The notes beneath the pieces are model-generated. The model searched no databases and was not told where the DNA came from. It saw only the letters and a program-made list of their open reading frames with translations. This document shows, piece by piece, positions 1-8,313 of a DNA stretch of 21,383 bases (position 1 is its first letter; the number at the start of each line of letters is the position of its first letter). The stretch covers positions 1-21,383 of the forward strand of contig LT649537.1 of NCBI GenBank assembly GCA_900128395.1, read 5' to 3'. This stretch comes from Stramenopiles sp. TOSAG23-2. Its lineage: Eukaryota; Sar. Made by a program: the position numbers and the translations under genes.

Positions 1-1066
1 CAATTCAATGCATCATGATCAACATCACAACAACGATCATTCATCAATGTACAATCCTACTACTACGGTACAGCCTAATACTACGGTACAGCCTACCCCC
101 ACCACAACCGAGGATTTTGTTGAAACTACCACCACAGTTCCTGGGAAAAGGCCTATCACTACCACAGCGCATCACGATCATTCATCAATGTACAATAATG
201 GTCATGGTTCTGGTTCAGGCCACAATTCAATGCATCATGATCAACATCATAACAACGATCATTCATCAATGTACAATAATGGCCATGGTTCTGGTTCAGG
301 CCACAATTCAATGCATCATGATCAACATCACAACAACGATCATTCATCAATGTACAATCCTACTACTACGGTACAGCCTAATACTACGGTACAGCCTACC
401 CCCACCACAACCGAGGATTTTGTTGAAACTACCACCACAGTTCCTGGGAAAAGGCCTATCACTACCACAGCGCATCACGATCATTCATCAATGTACAATA
501 ATGGTCATGGTTCTGGTTCAGGCCACAATTCAATGCATCATGATCAACATCACAACAACGATCATTCATCAATGTACAATAATGGCCATGGTTCTGGTTC
601 AGGCCACAATTCAATGCATCATGATCAACATCACAACAACGATCATTCATCAATGTACAATAATGGCCATGGTTCTGGTTCAGGCCACGATTCAATGCAT
701 CATGATCAACATCACAACAACGATCATTCATCAATGTACAATAATGGTCATGGTTCTGGTTCAGGCCACGATTCAATGCATCATGATCAACATCATAACA
801 ACGATCATTCATCAATGTACACTCATGGCTATAGTTCTGGTTCAGGTCACGATTCAATGCATCATGATCAACATCATAACAACGATCATTCATCAATGTA
901 CACTCATGGCTATAGTTCTGGTTCAGGTCACGATTCAATGCATCATGATCAACATCATAACAACGATCATTCATCAATGTACAATAAAGGTCATGGTTCT
1001 GGTTCAGGCCACGATTCAATGCATCATGATCAACATCATAACAACGATCATTCATCAATGTACAAT
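1..1066 (+). repeat. Coding minisatellite: 81-bp units inside a 303-bp higher-order repeat
   Basis: The core unit begins (ATG) at 8, 230, 311, 533, 614, 695, 776, 857, 938 and 1019. Spacing is 81 bp, or 222 bp where the Thr/Pro-rich insert is present. The blocks 8-310 and 311-613 form a 303-bp higher-order unit and are nearly identical, so their duplication is recent. Units further right diverge slightly: HNS becomes HDS, and two units have THGYSSGSG in place of NNGHGSGSG. All period lengths are multiples of three, so copy-number change keeps the frame. Confidence 0.95.
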
Positions 1067-1096
1067 AATGGTCGGTATCTACGGGGAGGGAAATAA
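1..1096 (+). CDS. His/Asn/Ser/Gly-rich tandem-repeat protein, 5' partial
   Basis: The frame is open from the first base (the residues before the ATG at 8 already belong to the repeat), so the gene begins outside the window. It ends with TAA at 1094-1096. The visible part is almost entirely repeats: ten copies of a core MHHDQHHNNDHSSMY, mostly spaced by a GHGSGSGH-type linker. Two Thr/Pro-rich inserts of about 39 residues (TTTVQPNTTVQPT and similar) look like O-glycosylated linkers. About 7 of every 27 residues are His and 2 are Met, which suggests metal binding, possibly in an extracellular protein. That role is inferred; no signal peptide or family domain is visible. Two other frames are also open across the repeat, but differences between units (CAT/CAC, GGT/GGC) are mostly silent only in this frame. 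The last residues (GRYLRGGK) are non-repeat. A GT at about 1075 could be a splice donor, so the true C-terminus is uncertain. Confidence 0.7.
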   Translation, partial: NSMHHDQHHNNDHSSMYNPTTTVQPNTTVQPTPTTTEDFVETTTTVPGKRPITTTAHHDHSSMYNNGHGSGSGHNSMHHDQHHNNDHSSMYNNGHGSGSGHNSMHHDQHHNNDHSSMYNPTTTVQPNTTVQPTPTTTEDFVETTTTVPGKRPITTTAHHDHSSMYNNGHGSGSGHNSMHHDQHHNNDHSSMYNNGHGSGSGHNSMHHDQHHNNDHSSMYNNGHGSGSGHDSMHHDQHHNNDHSSMYNNGHGSGSGHDSMHHDQHHNNDHSSMYTHGYSSGSGHDSMHHDQHHNNDHSSMYTHGYSSGSGHDSMHHDQHHNNDHSSMYNKGHGSGSGHDSMHHDQHHNNDHSSMYNNGRYLRGGK

Positions 1097-1419
1097 ATTT
1101 TATTTATGCAAAGCAGGCAAAAACTACAGTAGTAGTACAACTTCTATCATATACAATGTAGAAAGAAGATAAATAAGTTTTTGAGGTCGATTAAACGCTC
1201 TTGTTTCATTCAAATCTTTTTGTTCAGTATAAATGGAATGTGGACGATGTTCAAAGATAAAAAGATGGAAATGATGATGTTTGCTACAGGCAATATCTAC
1301 CGCGAAACGGGCACCGCTTCAAAGTATGTCGAAGATAGAGAACATTCTATGCGAATGCGAAGTGAAACAGCAGAATCGATGGTTTAATGTGAATGGTGCC
1401 GAAACAGAAACTAATTTGA

Positions 1420-1676
1420 AAATCTACCATAACAGAAACTAAAAAAATATTGAAATTTTTTTTTTTAAATTGATTTGAATTATTAAAAAAAAATAGATAC
1501 ATATGACGAAGATGACGAGAAAACCTATTCTTACCAAAAAAGAAACTGGAATGGAATCTACCATAACAGAAAGTAAAAAAAATCACGAAGAAAAAAGTAA
1601 ATTGATTAGAAAAAATAAAAATCAATTAAGAAATAAAATGGATAAAATCAATAATGATACCATAACAGAATCTAAG
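1420..1676 (+). repeat. Short repeat ACCATAACAGAA, three copies
   Basis: The motif TACCATAACAGAA followed by (A/T)(C/G)TAA occurs at about 1424, 1558 and 1659. A weaker relative (CCGAAACAGAAACTAA) lies at about 1399. Two of the copies are preceded by AATC or ATCT sequence as well. The copies are roughly 135 and 100 bp apart. Confidence 0.6.
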
Positions 1677-1679
1677 TGA
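1503..1679 (+). CDS. Possible small charged ORF, 58 aa
   Basis: An ATG at 1503 opens 58 codons ending in TGA at 1677-1679. The product is rich in Lys, Asn and Glu. It contains the repeated peptide STITESK near its middle and a second TITESK just before the stop. A related STITETK frame occurs upstream at about 1420-1440 in a different register. No family is recognised. It could be an exon, a decayed repeat gene or chance, and the minus-strand fragment overlaps its end. Confidence 0.2.
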   Translation: MTKMTRKPILTKKETGMESTITESKKNHEEKSKLIRKNKNQLRNKMDKINNDTITESK

Positions 1680-1905
1680 ATCGTTGTCGTTATTCTCCTA
1701 GGCAAAAGAACAGGTAAACAACACGTATATCCAACGGGCGGCTTGTTGTTATTCATTGTGTAGCCAAACTCAATCAATATTTTGTTTTCAGCATATGGCA
1801 TCTCTTGTCCATCTTTCAGAGCAAATCCATTACGAAACTCCATTGCTTGATCAGGATTAGCTAAAGGGAGGTTCAAACAAACGTTTTCCACGGAGACGAC
1901 ATCAC
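1622..1905 (-). pseudogene. Exon-like fragment of an unrecognised gene
   Basis: A minus-strand frame of about 94 codons has no ATG. It opens immediately after a plausible 3' splice site (TTAATAG on the minus strand, boundary at 1906/1905) and closes with a stop at 1622-1624. The first 70 or so residues look like real, complex protein (for example NPDQAMEFRNGFALKDG and PYAENKILIEFGYTM) rather than the low-complexity residues typical of AT-rich noise. The last 15 or so residues turn hydrophobic and repetitive and may lie past the true exon end. No partner exon with a start codon is visible upstream, between 1906 and 2478. It may be a terminal exon of a gene with a distant start, or a relic. No family is recognised. 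Confidence 0.35.
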
Positions 1906-2057
1906 CTATTAATATATTTTAATACTTTACTATTGCTATTATTATACTTTTTATTTGCTTCTATATAATAATCCTTCTCTTCAAACAAACTCTGAAAGAC
2001 CCCTCTTTTCCTATACTTAAAACACTACATCCATACATAGGCCATACAAAATACTCC

Positions 2058-2075
2058 CCCCCATCGAAGTGGGGG
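2058..2075. other. GC-rich hairpin in AT-rich spacer
   Basis: CCCCCA (2058-2063) and TGGGGG (2070-2075) form a perfect 6-bp stem around a 6-nt loop, TCGAAG. It is conspicuous in otherwise AT-rich sequence. No function can be assigned. It is not followed by a T run, and factor-independent termination is not expected in a eukaryotic nucleus. Confidence 0.45.
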
Positions 2076-2478
2076 AATCTCTAGTATAATACAGTAATAA
2101 AATCTAAATCCTTCATCTTCTCGTGTATTTTTTTAAGGTAATACTGACACAATGGATTTAGCATGATATTTCATAGTAACGGTAATAGTGGAATGTAAGT
2201 GAGATCTTTGGCAATGGCCTGGGAACACTTAAATACAGAAATGGAAATTTTGAAAAAGGAAGTGCCTTAGATATTTTTTGTCTATGTATTCGTTACAAAA
2301 AACATATATATATAACAAAATATACAAATATAATTTATTGTTGGGCATCTTGGACAGTTCGAAAACAAGTAAACAAATCAAAAAACAATACATTTAGAAC
2401 ATTATTAATAATATATATATTAAGAAAAATAAATAGAAGTATACATCAAATCTATATACATACATATATATATATATC

Positions 2479-2822
2479 ATGAATCAATTAGACAATGCAT
2501 TTGGTGATAATAACAATAACAATGGTGTGCCAAATCCTGTTGTGATTATGGGACAAAATCCATCAGTTTGGCTTGGTCCAAATTATGATGAGGAAGCTCA
2601 AAAAAATGGAGAACAAAAAGCAAATGGAAATGAAAACAATATGAATCCTCAAACATGGGAAACGATAAACAGGCAAATACAACAAAACATGATTGGTAAT
2701 CTTGCGTTGGACAATCATCCTCTCTACAATGTAAAGATTTTATTGTCTTTGATAATGTTGTATATAAAACGTTACATGACCCCATTGCAATTTTAGATGC
2801 ACGGCAATGGGCTTTAATTTGA
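2479..2822 (+). CDS. Asn-rich small protein of unknown function, one intron
   Basis: I read this as join(2479-2695, 2737-2822), 100 residues ending at TGA. Exon 1 starts at the ATG after a TA-rich leader and encodes an Asn-rich, hydrophilic N-terminus (GDNNNNNG, NGNENNMNPQTWETINRQ). Removing a 41-nt intron (GTAATC...TAAAG) joins exon 1 to a frame reading DFIVFDNVVYKTLHDPIAIL, then DARQWALI and stop. Exon 2's frame has a stop at 2697-2699 and the only AG before the coherent peptide is at 2735-2736, so the acceptor is well constrained. Without splicing, the exon 1 frame would give a 105-residue product with an unconvincing hydrophobic tail. After the TGA the same frame stays open for 33 more codons. 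No family is recognised and no signal peptide or membrane segment is visible. Confidence 0.55.
2696..2736 (+). other. Predicted 41-nt intron
   Basis: The donor is GTAATC and the acceptor TAAAG, with a small pyrimidine-rich patch (CATCCTCTCTAC) about 15 nt before the acceptor. Length is 2 mod 3, which moves the reading frame into the coherent exon 2 frame. It is short compared with the 80-nt intron in the arylsulfatase gene. Confidence 0.5.
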
Positions 2823-3585
2823 TATAATAATGGACGACTGACATCATATCGAAACATGGATGTTCGATCACTTAATACATTTTGTATGAACAATGGAATT
2901 AGTAATAGTAGTAACAAGAAATAATGAATAATTATTATGAATACTACCATCATTATATACTATATACATATATACAAATATATTATGAAATATAATGCTA
3001 AGGGATAATGTTAATAAACAAAAACAGGGATTTTGTATGAATTAATATATATATATGACAATATAGCAACTGCTAGAAGTCTATACGCTCTATCTACTAT
3101 TTTTATTTTTATTTATTTTAAAATGTGTCACACTACTATAAATTATTTTATCATCTATCCATAAATCTAGAATAAATGGATTAAGGATAATAGCCGCCTG
3201 ACAAAACATCAATTGATTTCGAAAATGATGGAGGAAAAGTATAAGAGGGGATTAACATTACGCAAAAATTTGTGGATTTTTTTCAATGCTATGTCGGTGC
3301 TATTTTTTACCAATTTTCGATAAAACAACCTGGAATTTCTTCGGAAATTTTCACTTTACACAATAATCAACAATTGCACAATTAGCACATTTTTGATGAT
3401 GATAGATTTATCTGATATGATGAATGTATAAAATTGAATCTCGTCATAAACTTATATATACAAAAGAAAATAATATAAAAAGCTATAAACACCAGTACTG
3501 ATGTATATAGATACATATATATAAATAACCGATATATATAAAGAGAGAGATCGTCTTTTTTTTCCAACAAATAATATAATATACA
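2823..3585. other. Intergenic region, AT-rich
   Basis: The first 100 bases continue the preceding gene's frame past its TGA (2823-2924). The remainder, about 660 bases, has TA microsatellite runs and no supportable gene. A GA-rich run (AAGAGAGAGATCG, about 3540-3552) and an AT-rich leader precede the next ATG. I found no tRNA or other structured RNA. Confidence 0.6.
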
Positions 3586-4689
3586 ATGACATCGATTGTT
3601 AGTGCAAACGATGATACGTTGTTAAACAACAATGTATCAAAACTAGATCAACAAAAGGCTTTACGTGCATTGGCATTAACGGAGGAATTTTCTTTAAGTG
3701 AAAATGGTGAATTTCAGTTTAATAATTTAAAAGTTACTAATATTAAATTTAATAAAGATCAAAATAATATAGAAATTGAAACGGAAGAAGCGAAAAATGG
3801 TATAGACAATGTAAAAAAAGCAGTAGCTGATGATGATAAAAAAAACAATGATAAAGAACAACAAGAAAATAAAGAGGATCGTCTTGTTCCAGGTGATATT
3901 TATACATATACACCTCCTGAATTTAAAAAAAAAACACCCGGTCAAGATTATTTGAGGTTTCAAAGCAAAGAAGAAGAGTTAGAATGGAAAGAAAACAATG
4001 ACTTTCTACATCGGATTACACCATTTTTGTACATACTCGCATCAACCTTAGCCTTTCTATGGGCCCAAGCGTTTTATTGGTGGAAACGATTGCCAGATGA
4101 AGAACAGATTTGTGTACGAGATATGTTTGATGAATGGTTTTGTGAAAGAGGAAAAACTGCAAAATTGACATTAAGAAATCATCCAACTGTGACTGTTCAA
4201 AATTTAAATAATAGAGATGGATTAGTATCGTATCAATTAGCTGGCCATACCTTTTTGTCTATGTTTGTAGCATTTGCTACAACTGCTGTTGCAAAATGTT
4301 TTAGACGTAGTAAAAAAGCAGGGAATGAACCAAATGAAGAACGCGTTGTTTTATTGTATATTGTCGCACGTTTTATTGTATTATGTGGATTAATTTGTCA
4401 ATGGGGTCATTTGGCTTTAATGCATGCAAAATTTAAAGGAATATTAATGGCAAATTGGGCAATGGATTTTAGAGCAACTATTCCATATATTGTAGGTATT
4501 GTTATTGGTATCATAACTGTTTTTAGTTATACATTGTACGACATTACTTCTATATCAAATGAATATGATACTGGTGTAGCAATGGTTGTAGTAGATAATG
4601 ATGAGAATTCTGATGATATGCCTACTTCTATAAGCAGCAGAAGGAATGATGTGGTGAATGATGATGATGGTGTTTCTGCACCACGATAG
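3586..4689 (+). CDS. Four-helix membrane protein of unknown family
   Basis: A 367-residue single-exon gene starts at the first ATG after a TA-rich leader and ends with TAG. The N-terminal 140 or so residues are hydrophilic, with a Lys/Asp/Glu/Asn-rich stretch at about 66-100 and a short Pro-containing segment, YTPPEFKKKTPGQ. Four hydrophobic helices follow at about 145-163, 217-236, 254-278 and 297-318. The loop between helices 1 and 2 (about 165-213) holds two Cys (residues 176 and 186), which could pair if the loop is extracytoplasmic. The tail (about 325-367) is acidic and Ser/Asn-rich. There is no cleavable signal peptide. I do not recognise the family, so transport, trafficking or scaffolding are all open. 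Its 3' end faces the glutathione-transferase gene, with two copies of a dispersed repeat between them. Confidence 0.8.
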   Translation: MTSIVSANDDTLLNNNVSKLDQQKALRALALTEEFSLSENGEFQFNNLKVTNIKFNKDQNNIEIETEEAKNGIDNVKKAVADDDKKNNDKEQQENKEDRLVPGDIYTYTPPEFKKKTPGQDYLRFQSKEEELEWKENNDFLHRITPFLYILASTLAFLWAQAFYWWKRLPDEEQICVRDMFDEWFCERGKTAKLTLRNHPTVTVQNLNNRDGLVSYQLAGHTFLSMFVAFATTAVAKCFRRSKKAGNEPNEERVVLLYIVARFIVLCGLICQWGHLALMHAKFKGILMANWAMDFRATIPYIVGIVIGIITVFSYTLYDITSISNEYDTGVAMVVVDNDENSDDMPTSISSRRNDVVNDDDGVSAPR

Positions 4690-4861
4690 CATGTTTATTA
4701 AAAAAATATTTTAATAAAAAAAAAACATGTGTATTTGTTGACTATCATGCCAGCATGATAATTTTGGAAAAAACATTTTAAAATTTTTTACTTTTTTTTA
4801 AAAAAAATTTTATTATTTAGAAATATTTATATTAAATATAAATTAATATTTTACATAAAAA

Positions 4862-4993
4862 TGTTACGATTCATTGTCCATCTGGAGAGTAGGAATTATC
4901 ATACATGAGTAAATGAAAAAATAAGTTAATGCATTTATATATATATGTACATAAAAAAATACGAAATAAAATGTGATATGAGTACACATATAT
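4862..4993 (+). repeat. Dispersed element, copy A
   Basis: It starts TGTTACGATTCATTGTCCAT, then carries the core GGAGAGTAGGAATTATCAT. A trailing AT-rich part shared with copy B includes ATAAGTTAATGCATTTA and AATACGAAATAAAATGTG. It lies between two convergent genes. Confidence 0.85.
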
Positions 4994-5131
4994 ATATATA
5001 ATATATATATATAAAATGTTCTCTTACTCATATATTATATATAAATTTCTTTTACTCCCGTTCATTAACATTTCAAATCAAAAATGATTTATAAAGTTTA
5101 GTAAAAATTATTTAGTATTCAAAAGATAAGA

Positions 5132-5265
5132 TTGTTAACGATTTATTGTCCATCTCTGGAGAGTAGGAATTATCATGAGTCAAATTAAAAAATAAGTTAA
5201 TGCATTTAAATATTGTACATAAAAAAATACGAAATAAAATGTGATATGGTATGTACACATATATC
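5132..5265 (+). repeat. Dispersed element, copy B
   Basis: This is a diverged direct repeat of copy A, offset by 270 bp, with the same order: GTTAACGATTTATTGTCCAT, the core CTGGAGAGTAGGAATTATCA, then ATAAGTTAATGCATTTA and AATACGAAATAAAATGTG. Small indels separate the two. The stretch between A and B is TA-rich with no gene. Confidence 0.85.
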
Positions 5266-5351
5266 ATATTATACTTTAAACTAGCTCTTCTCCCTCACAT
5301 AAATTCGTGTTTTTTTCCTACCTTCTCGCACATACACAAAATCAATCATTT

Positions 5352-6233
5352 TTACAAACTAGCCAAATGTTTAAAACGATCAACATCAAGCCATGGTTTT
5401 CCTGTTTTCCTGCAAACAACCATACCACGTTGAACTTGTGGTCGTTCAAGCAACATATCTGCCCATCGATTGGCATTTTTATATTGCTTCATATTTAAAA
5501 AATCACGTGTCATTTGTTTTGTTTGTGGATGTGGATATCCTTGATCACGAATAACATGGAACCATGGCATACATATCATATCAGCAATACTATATTCATC
5601 ACCACAAATGTATTTTTTATCAGCTAAATGTTGATCTAATACGGAACAGATACGTTGTACCTCCATACCATATCTTGCAACACCATAATCACGATTTAAT
5701 TCTGCTGGTGCATATGCGTAGAAATGACCATAACACGCACCCGTCATAGGACCTTGGCCTGCCATTTGCCACATGACCCAATTGATACATTCTGCACGTC
5801 CACGTACATCTTTTGGTATGAACATATTGTATTTATCAGCCAAATATATCATCATGGATCCAGATTCAAATAAATTTAAATCGCCACCACCGCCAACTGG
5901 ATTGCGATCAACCATGCATGGAATTTTCGAGTTTGGATTAATATTTACAAAACCTTTATTAAATTGATTTCCATTGATTCTAGTCATATGAGCATCATAT
6001 TTTAAACCAATAGCACTTGCTAATTCTTCCAATAATATTCCAACTTTTTGTCCATTTGGTGTGGATACGGAATACAATTGAATATCGGCATCACCAACTG
6101 GTAATTCTTTTTCATTCCGTTTTCCTGCCGTAGGTCGATTAATTGCAGCAAAACGATTGTTTGCTAACACTTTTTCATATAATTCTTCCACTTTTTTCGG
6201 TGGTGTCCATGGTGGTGTAAATGTTGTATCCAT
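5352..6233 (-). CDS. YghU-like (Nu-class) glutathione S-transferase, paralogue 1
   Basis: A 293-residue single-exon protein starts at the ATG at 6233 and ends with TAG. Family members bind glutathione and have GSH-dependent disulfide-reductase or peroxidase activity in bacteria. Cytosolic redox or detoxification work is the likely role, but the substrate is unknown. Visible signatures are FAAINRPTAG near residue 28, QLYSVSTPNGQKV (thioredoxin-fold glutathione site, TPNGQKV at 58-64), NPNSKIP at 99-105 and FES at 122-124. The helical C-terminal domain has GHFYAYAP and a GDEYSIADM stretch. Length is close to E. coli YghU (about 288). Unlike bacterial and neighbouring copies it has AIGLKYD in the segment after the LLEEL helix and a Gly-rich insert, NPVGGGGDLN, at 111-120. 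No targeting signal is evident. It is head to head with paralogue 2 across a 686-bp shared promoter region. Confidence 0.92.
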   Translation of the reverse strand: MDTTFTPPWTPPKKVEELYEKVLANNRFAAINRPTAGKRNEKELPVGDADIQLYSVSTPNGQKVGILLEELASAIGLKYDAHMTRINGNQFNKGFVNINPNSKIPCMVDRNPVGGGGDLNLFESGSMMIYLADKYNMFIPKDVRGRAECINWVMWQMAGQGPMTGACYGHFYAYAPAELNRDYGVARYGMEVQRICSVLDQHLADKKYICGDEYSIADMICMPWFHVIRDQGYPHPQTKQMTRDFLNMKQYKNANRWADMLLERPQVQRGMVVCRKTGKPWLDVDRFKHLASL

Positions 6234-6919
6234 ATTATATATGTAATTTATTCAATATAATAATATTTTAGTCTTCTTTGTTTTGGTAATATAATAAGAG
6301 TTATCTATTTATCCTCGTATTTTTGTTGATACTATAATAGATTGAATGTTCATAGTTGTTTCTATATTATAAAAATTGATATATATATATACGTATACAC
6401 CTCTATCTCTCCACACTCAATATAAATATATAGACCAGATATCTATTTATAATCTAAATCACCATCCTCCTATAAATGTATGCTAAATCCCAAATCCCTA
6501 ATTTGCAACATTATCCCTTAAACAGTCGATTATATTTTGTTAAGGAATTATTGATTTTTGATCTTTTCCTCTGTGATATTTGATGTTATACCGGCGGAAA
6601 TATACAGTATGCCCTTAGTTAGACTTTTTATAAAGTTGAAATTAGTATATTTTCAGTATCTTTTTTTCTTCCGTCTGTCGAACCCCCCAAAAAAACGAAA
6701 AACTCCTCGCGCCCGCGCTCTTTTATACTTGGTATTGAATGAAAAAAGATATCTTATCTATAATAATAAAGTACAAATATATCATGGAAATACATTGTAT
6801 TGTAGAATCATATATAATAGATTATCATTTTTGTAATTGAGCACGCATAGTGTATACAAAATTAACATATTTATATATATATATATATAACTTAAGCAAC
6901 CAAAAGAAAAACAAGTAAC
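6234..6919. promoter_or_regulatory. Divergent promoter region of the two glutathione transferases
   Basis: These 686 bases separate the two start codons, so both promoters must lie here. There are TA-repeat runs next to each gene (6380-6395 and 6872-6889), and a pyrimidine-rich then C-rich patch (about 6660-6690) with a short GC island (CCTCGCGCCCGCGCTC, 6705-6720). A 92-codon plus-strand frame at 6558-6836 looks like noise. No specific factor-binding site can be named. Confidence 0.45.
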
Positions 6920-7849
6920 ATGTCGGAAGAAGCAACTCCATTTCAAAAACAATTACCAACTAAAATTGAAGATTTATTTAATGCAACAGCTGGCAATAAT
7001 TTTGCGTCAGTCAATAGACCATTTGCTGGTCCACGAACTGAAGCTGCATTGCCGCGTGGTAAAGAATCGTTTCAATTGTATTCATTGGCAACTCCAAATG
7101 GTCAAAAAGTTGGGATTTTGCTAGAAGAATTAGGTATTCCATATGATGCACATTTCGTTTTGATTAATGGGCCACAATTCTCCACTGGTTTTATTGGTGC
7201 AAATCCAAACTCGAAAATTCCTTGTGCAATTGATGTAAACGGACCAGGTGGTGAACCAATAGCTTTAATGGAAAGTGCAGCAATTATGCAATATTTATGC
7301 GAGAAGCACCCTGAGAAAGATTTTCTACCAAAAGATCCTAGGCTAAAATATGAATGCATGCAATGGTTATTTTGGCAAATTGGAACTCAAGGACCAATGA
7401 CTGGAAATTATGGTCACTTCATGGTATATGCACCAGGTGATAAAGTTGAAACACGAAATTATGGCGTAGCACGTTACGGTATGGATGTCATGCGTGTATG
7501 TGATGTATTAGAAAGACATTTAGCTGGATTTCGTGATATGAAAGGTGGGCATGAAAATGTCGGTACACGTGAATATCTTGTCGGTGGGAGGTATACTGTA
7601 GCAGATATGGCATGTTATCCATGGGCAAAAATGTTATTTGGTGAAAGACCAAACGGTGGATATAATAGGATTCACCAAACACCAACATTTAAATTCATGG
7701 GGTTACATGAGAAATATCCACATTTAATGAAATGGCTAGATCGAGTTGGATCTAGAATTGGTGTACAACGTGGTTGTGCAGTATGTTCTGCTGGTACTGG
7801 TAAACCATTTGAAAAAAAAGGACATGCATTGTACAGAGCAAAAATGTAA
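6920..7849 (+). CDS. YghU-like (Nu-class) glutathione S-transferase, paralogue 2
   Basis: A 309-residue single-exon protein, ATG at 6920, stop TAA. It shares the whole architecture of the minus-strand neighbour: FASVNRPFAG, QLYSLATPNGQKV (TPNGQKV at 58-64), NPNSKIP at 95-101 and ESA at 118-120. It also has the same C-terminal-domain blocks GQGPMTG (here TQGPMTG), YGHF, NYGVARYGM, and a Cys-containing tail (VQRGCAVC here, VQRGMVVC in the neighbour). It is 16 residues longer because of inserts in the C-terminal domain (about 210-225, RDMKGGHENVGTRE) and a charged C-terminal end. The two genes are diverged paralogues, not recent copies. It is expected to be a cytosolic glutathione-dependent enzyme of unknown substrate. 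Confidence 0.92.
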   Translation: MSEEATPFQKQLPTKIEDLFNATAGNNFASVNRPFAGPRTEAALPRGKESFQLYSLATPNGQKVGILLEELGIPYDAHFVLINGPQFSTGFIGANPNSKIPCAIDVNGPGGEPIALMESAAIMQYLCEKHPEKDFLPKDPRLKYECMQWLFWQIGTQGPMTGNYGHFMVYAPGDKVETRNYGVARYGMDVMRVCDVLERHLAGFRDMKGGHENVGTREYLVGGRYTVADMACYPWAKMLFGERPNGGYNRIHQTPTFKFMGLHEKYPHLMKWLDRVGSRIGVQRGCAVCSAGTGKPFEKKGHALYRAKM

Positions 7850-7992
7850 TTTAAATATTTAAAAATATATTTGTATTTTACTTGAGACCACAGTGAGAGG
7901 AGAAAGGGGAAAGAGAGGCGCAACATTTTTATAAATTTTTTATAAAATATTTTAACTAAATTTACTACGCGTATTTAAAGTTTTTATTCCGA

Positions 7993-8033
7993 TACTCATA
8001 ACAATTCCTACTCTCCAAAGAATACAGTGAGAG
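7993..8033 (-). repeat. Dispersed element, copy D (inverted)
   Basis: Read on the minus strand it gives ACTGTATTCTTTGGAGAGT then AGGAATTGTTATGAGTAT. This matches the core and the TGTATTCTTT flank of copy C and the GAGAGTAGGAATT core of A and B. It lies between two convergent 3' ends (7849 and 8314), where no gene is seen. Confidence 0.75.
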
Positions 8034-8313
8034 AATTTTATATTTCTCGAGTAATTAATTTTTAAATAATATGGAAAAAAAGAGATGGTTAAAAATCTAA
8101 AAGTGTTATATATACACACGTAATAATTTTACTTCCCGTGGTATTCGTAAATAAATATGCTCAATTCTCAATCACAAGAATAATATTCTATCCCCTGTAC
8201 TACATAGTAAAAGCTCTAATATTTAAAAACAACTAGATATTATTATATTAACTTCTTATGATATAATATTGAGCAGGTTTAAATTTAAATATCAACTTTT
8301 GTCAGTATCCCTC

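Larger units (their letters stand above)
1097..2478. other. Gene-poor stretch with exon-like fragments
   Basis: No complete gene can be supported here. The stretch holds a Met-rich 68-codon ORF (1181-1387, plus) with no recognisable domain, a charged 58-codon ORF (1503-1679, plus) and an exon-like minus-strand frame (1622-1905). It also has a short repeated motif and one GC hairpin. From about 1920 to 2478 I see only AT-rich sequence with TA runs leading up to the next gene. Confidence 0.5.

Noticed and set aside
15-1172. Long alternative plus-strand frame (385 codons) and minus-strand frames across the minisatellite
   Set aside because: The repeat period is a multiple of three without stops in several frames, so these open automatically. 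Unit differences are amino-acid-changing in them and mostly silent in the His-rich frame.
2546-2953. 135-codon minus-strand ORF over the Asn-rich gene
   Set aside because: It is antisense to the spliced coding frame. Its Ile/Leu-rich start comes from AT-rich sequence and no family features are seen.
6558-6836. 92-codon ORF between the two glutathione transferases
   Set aside because: Its composition follows the AT-rich promoter DNA and the C-rich patch, with no domain or sensible leader, so it is treated as non-coding.
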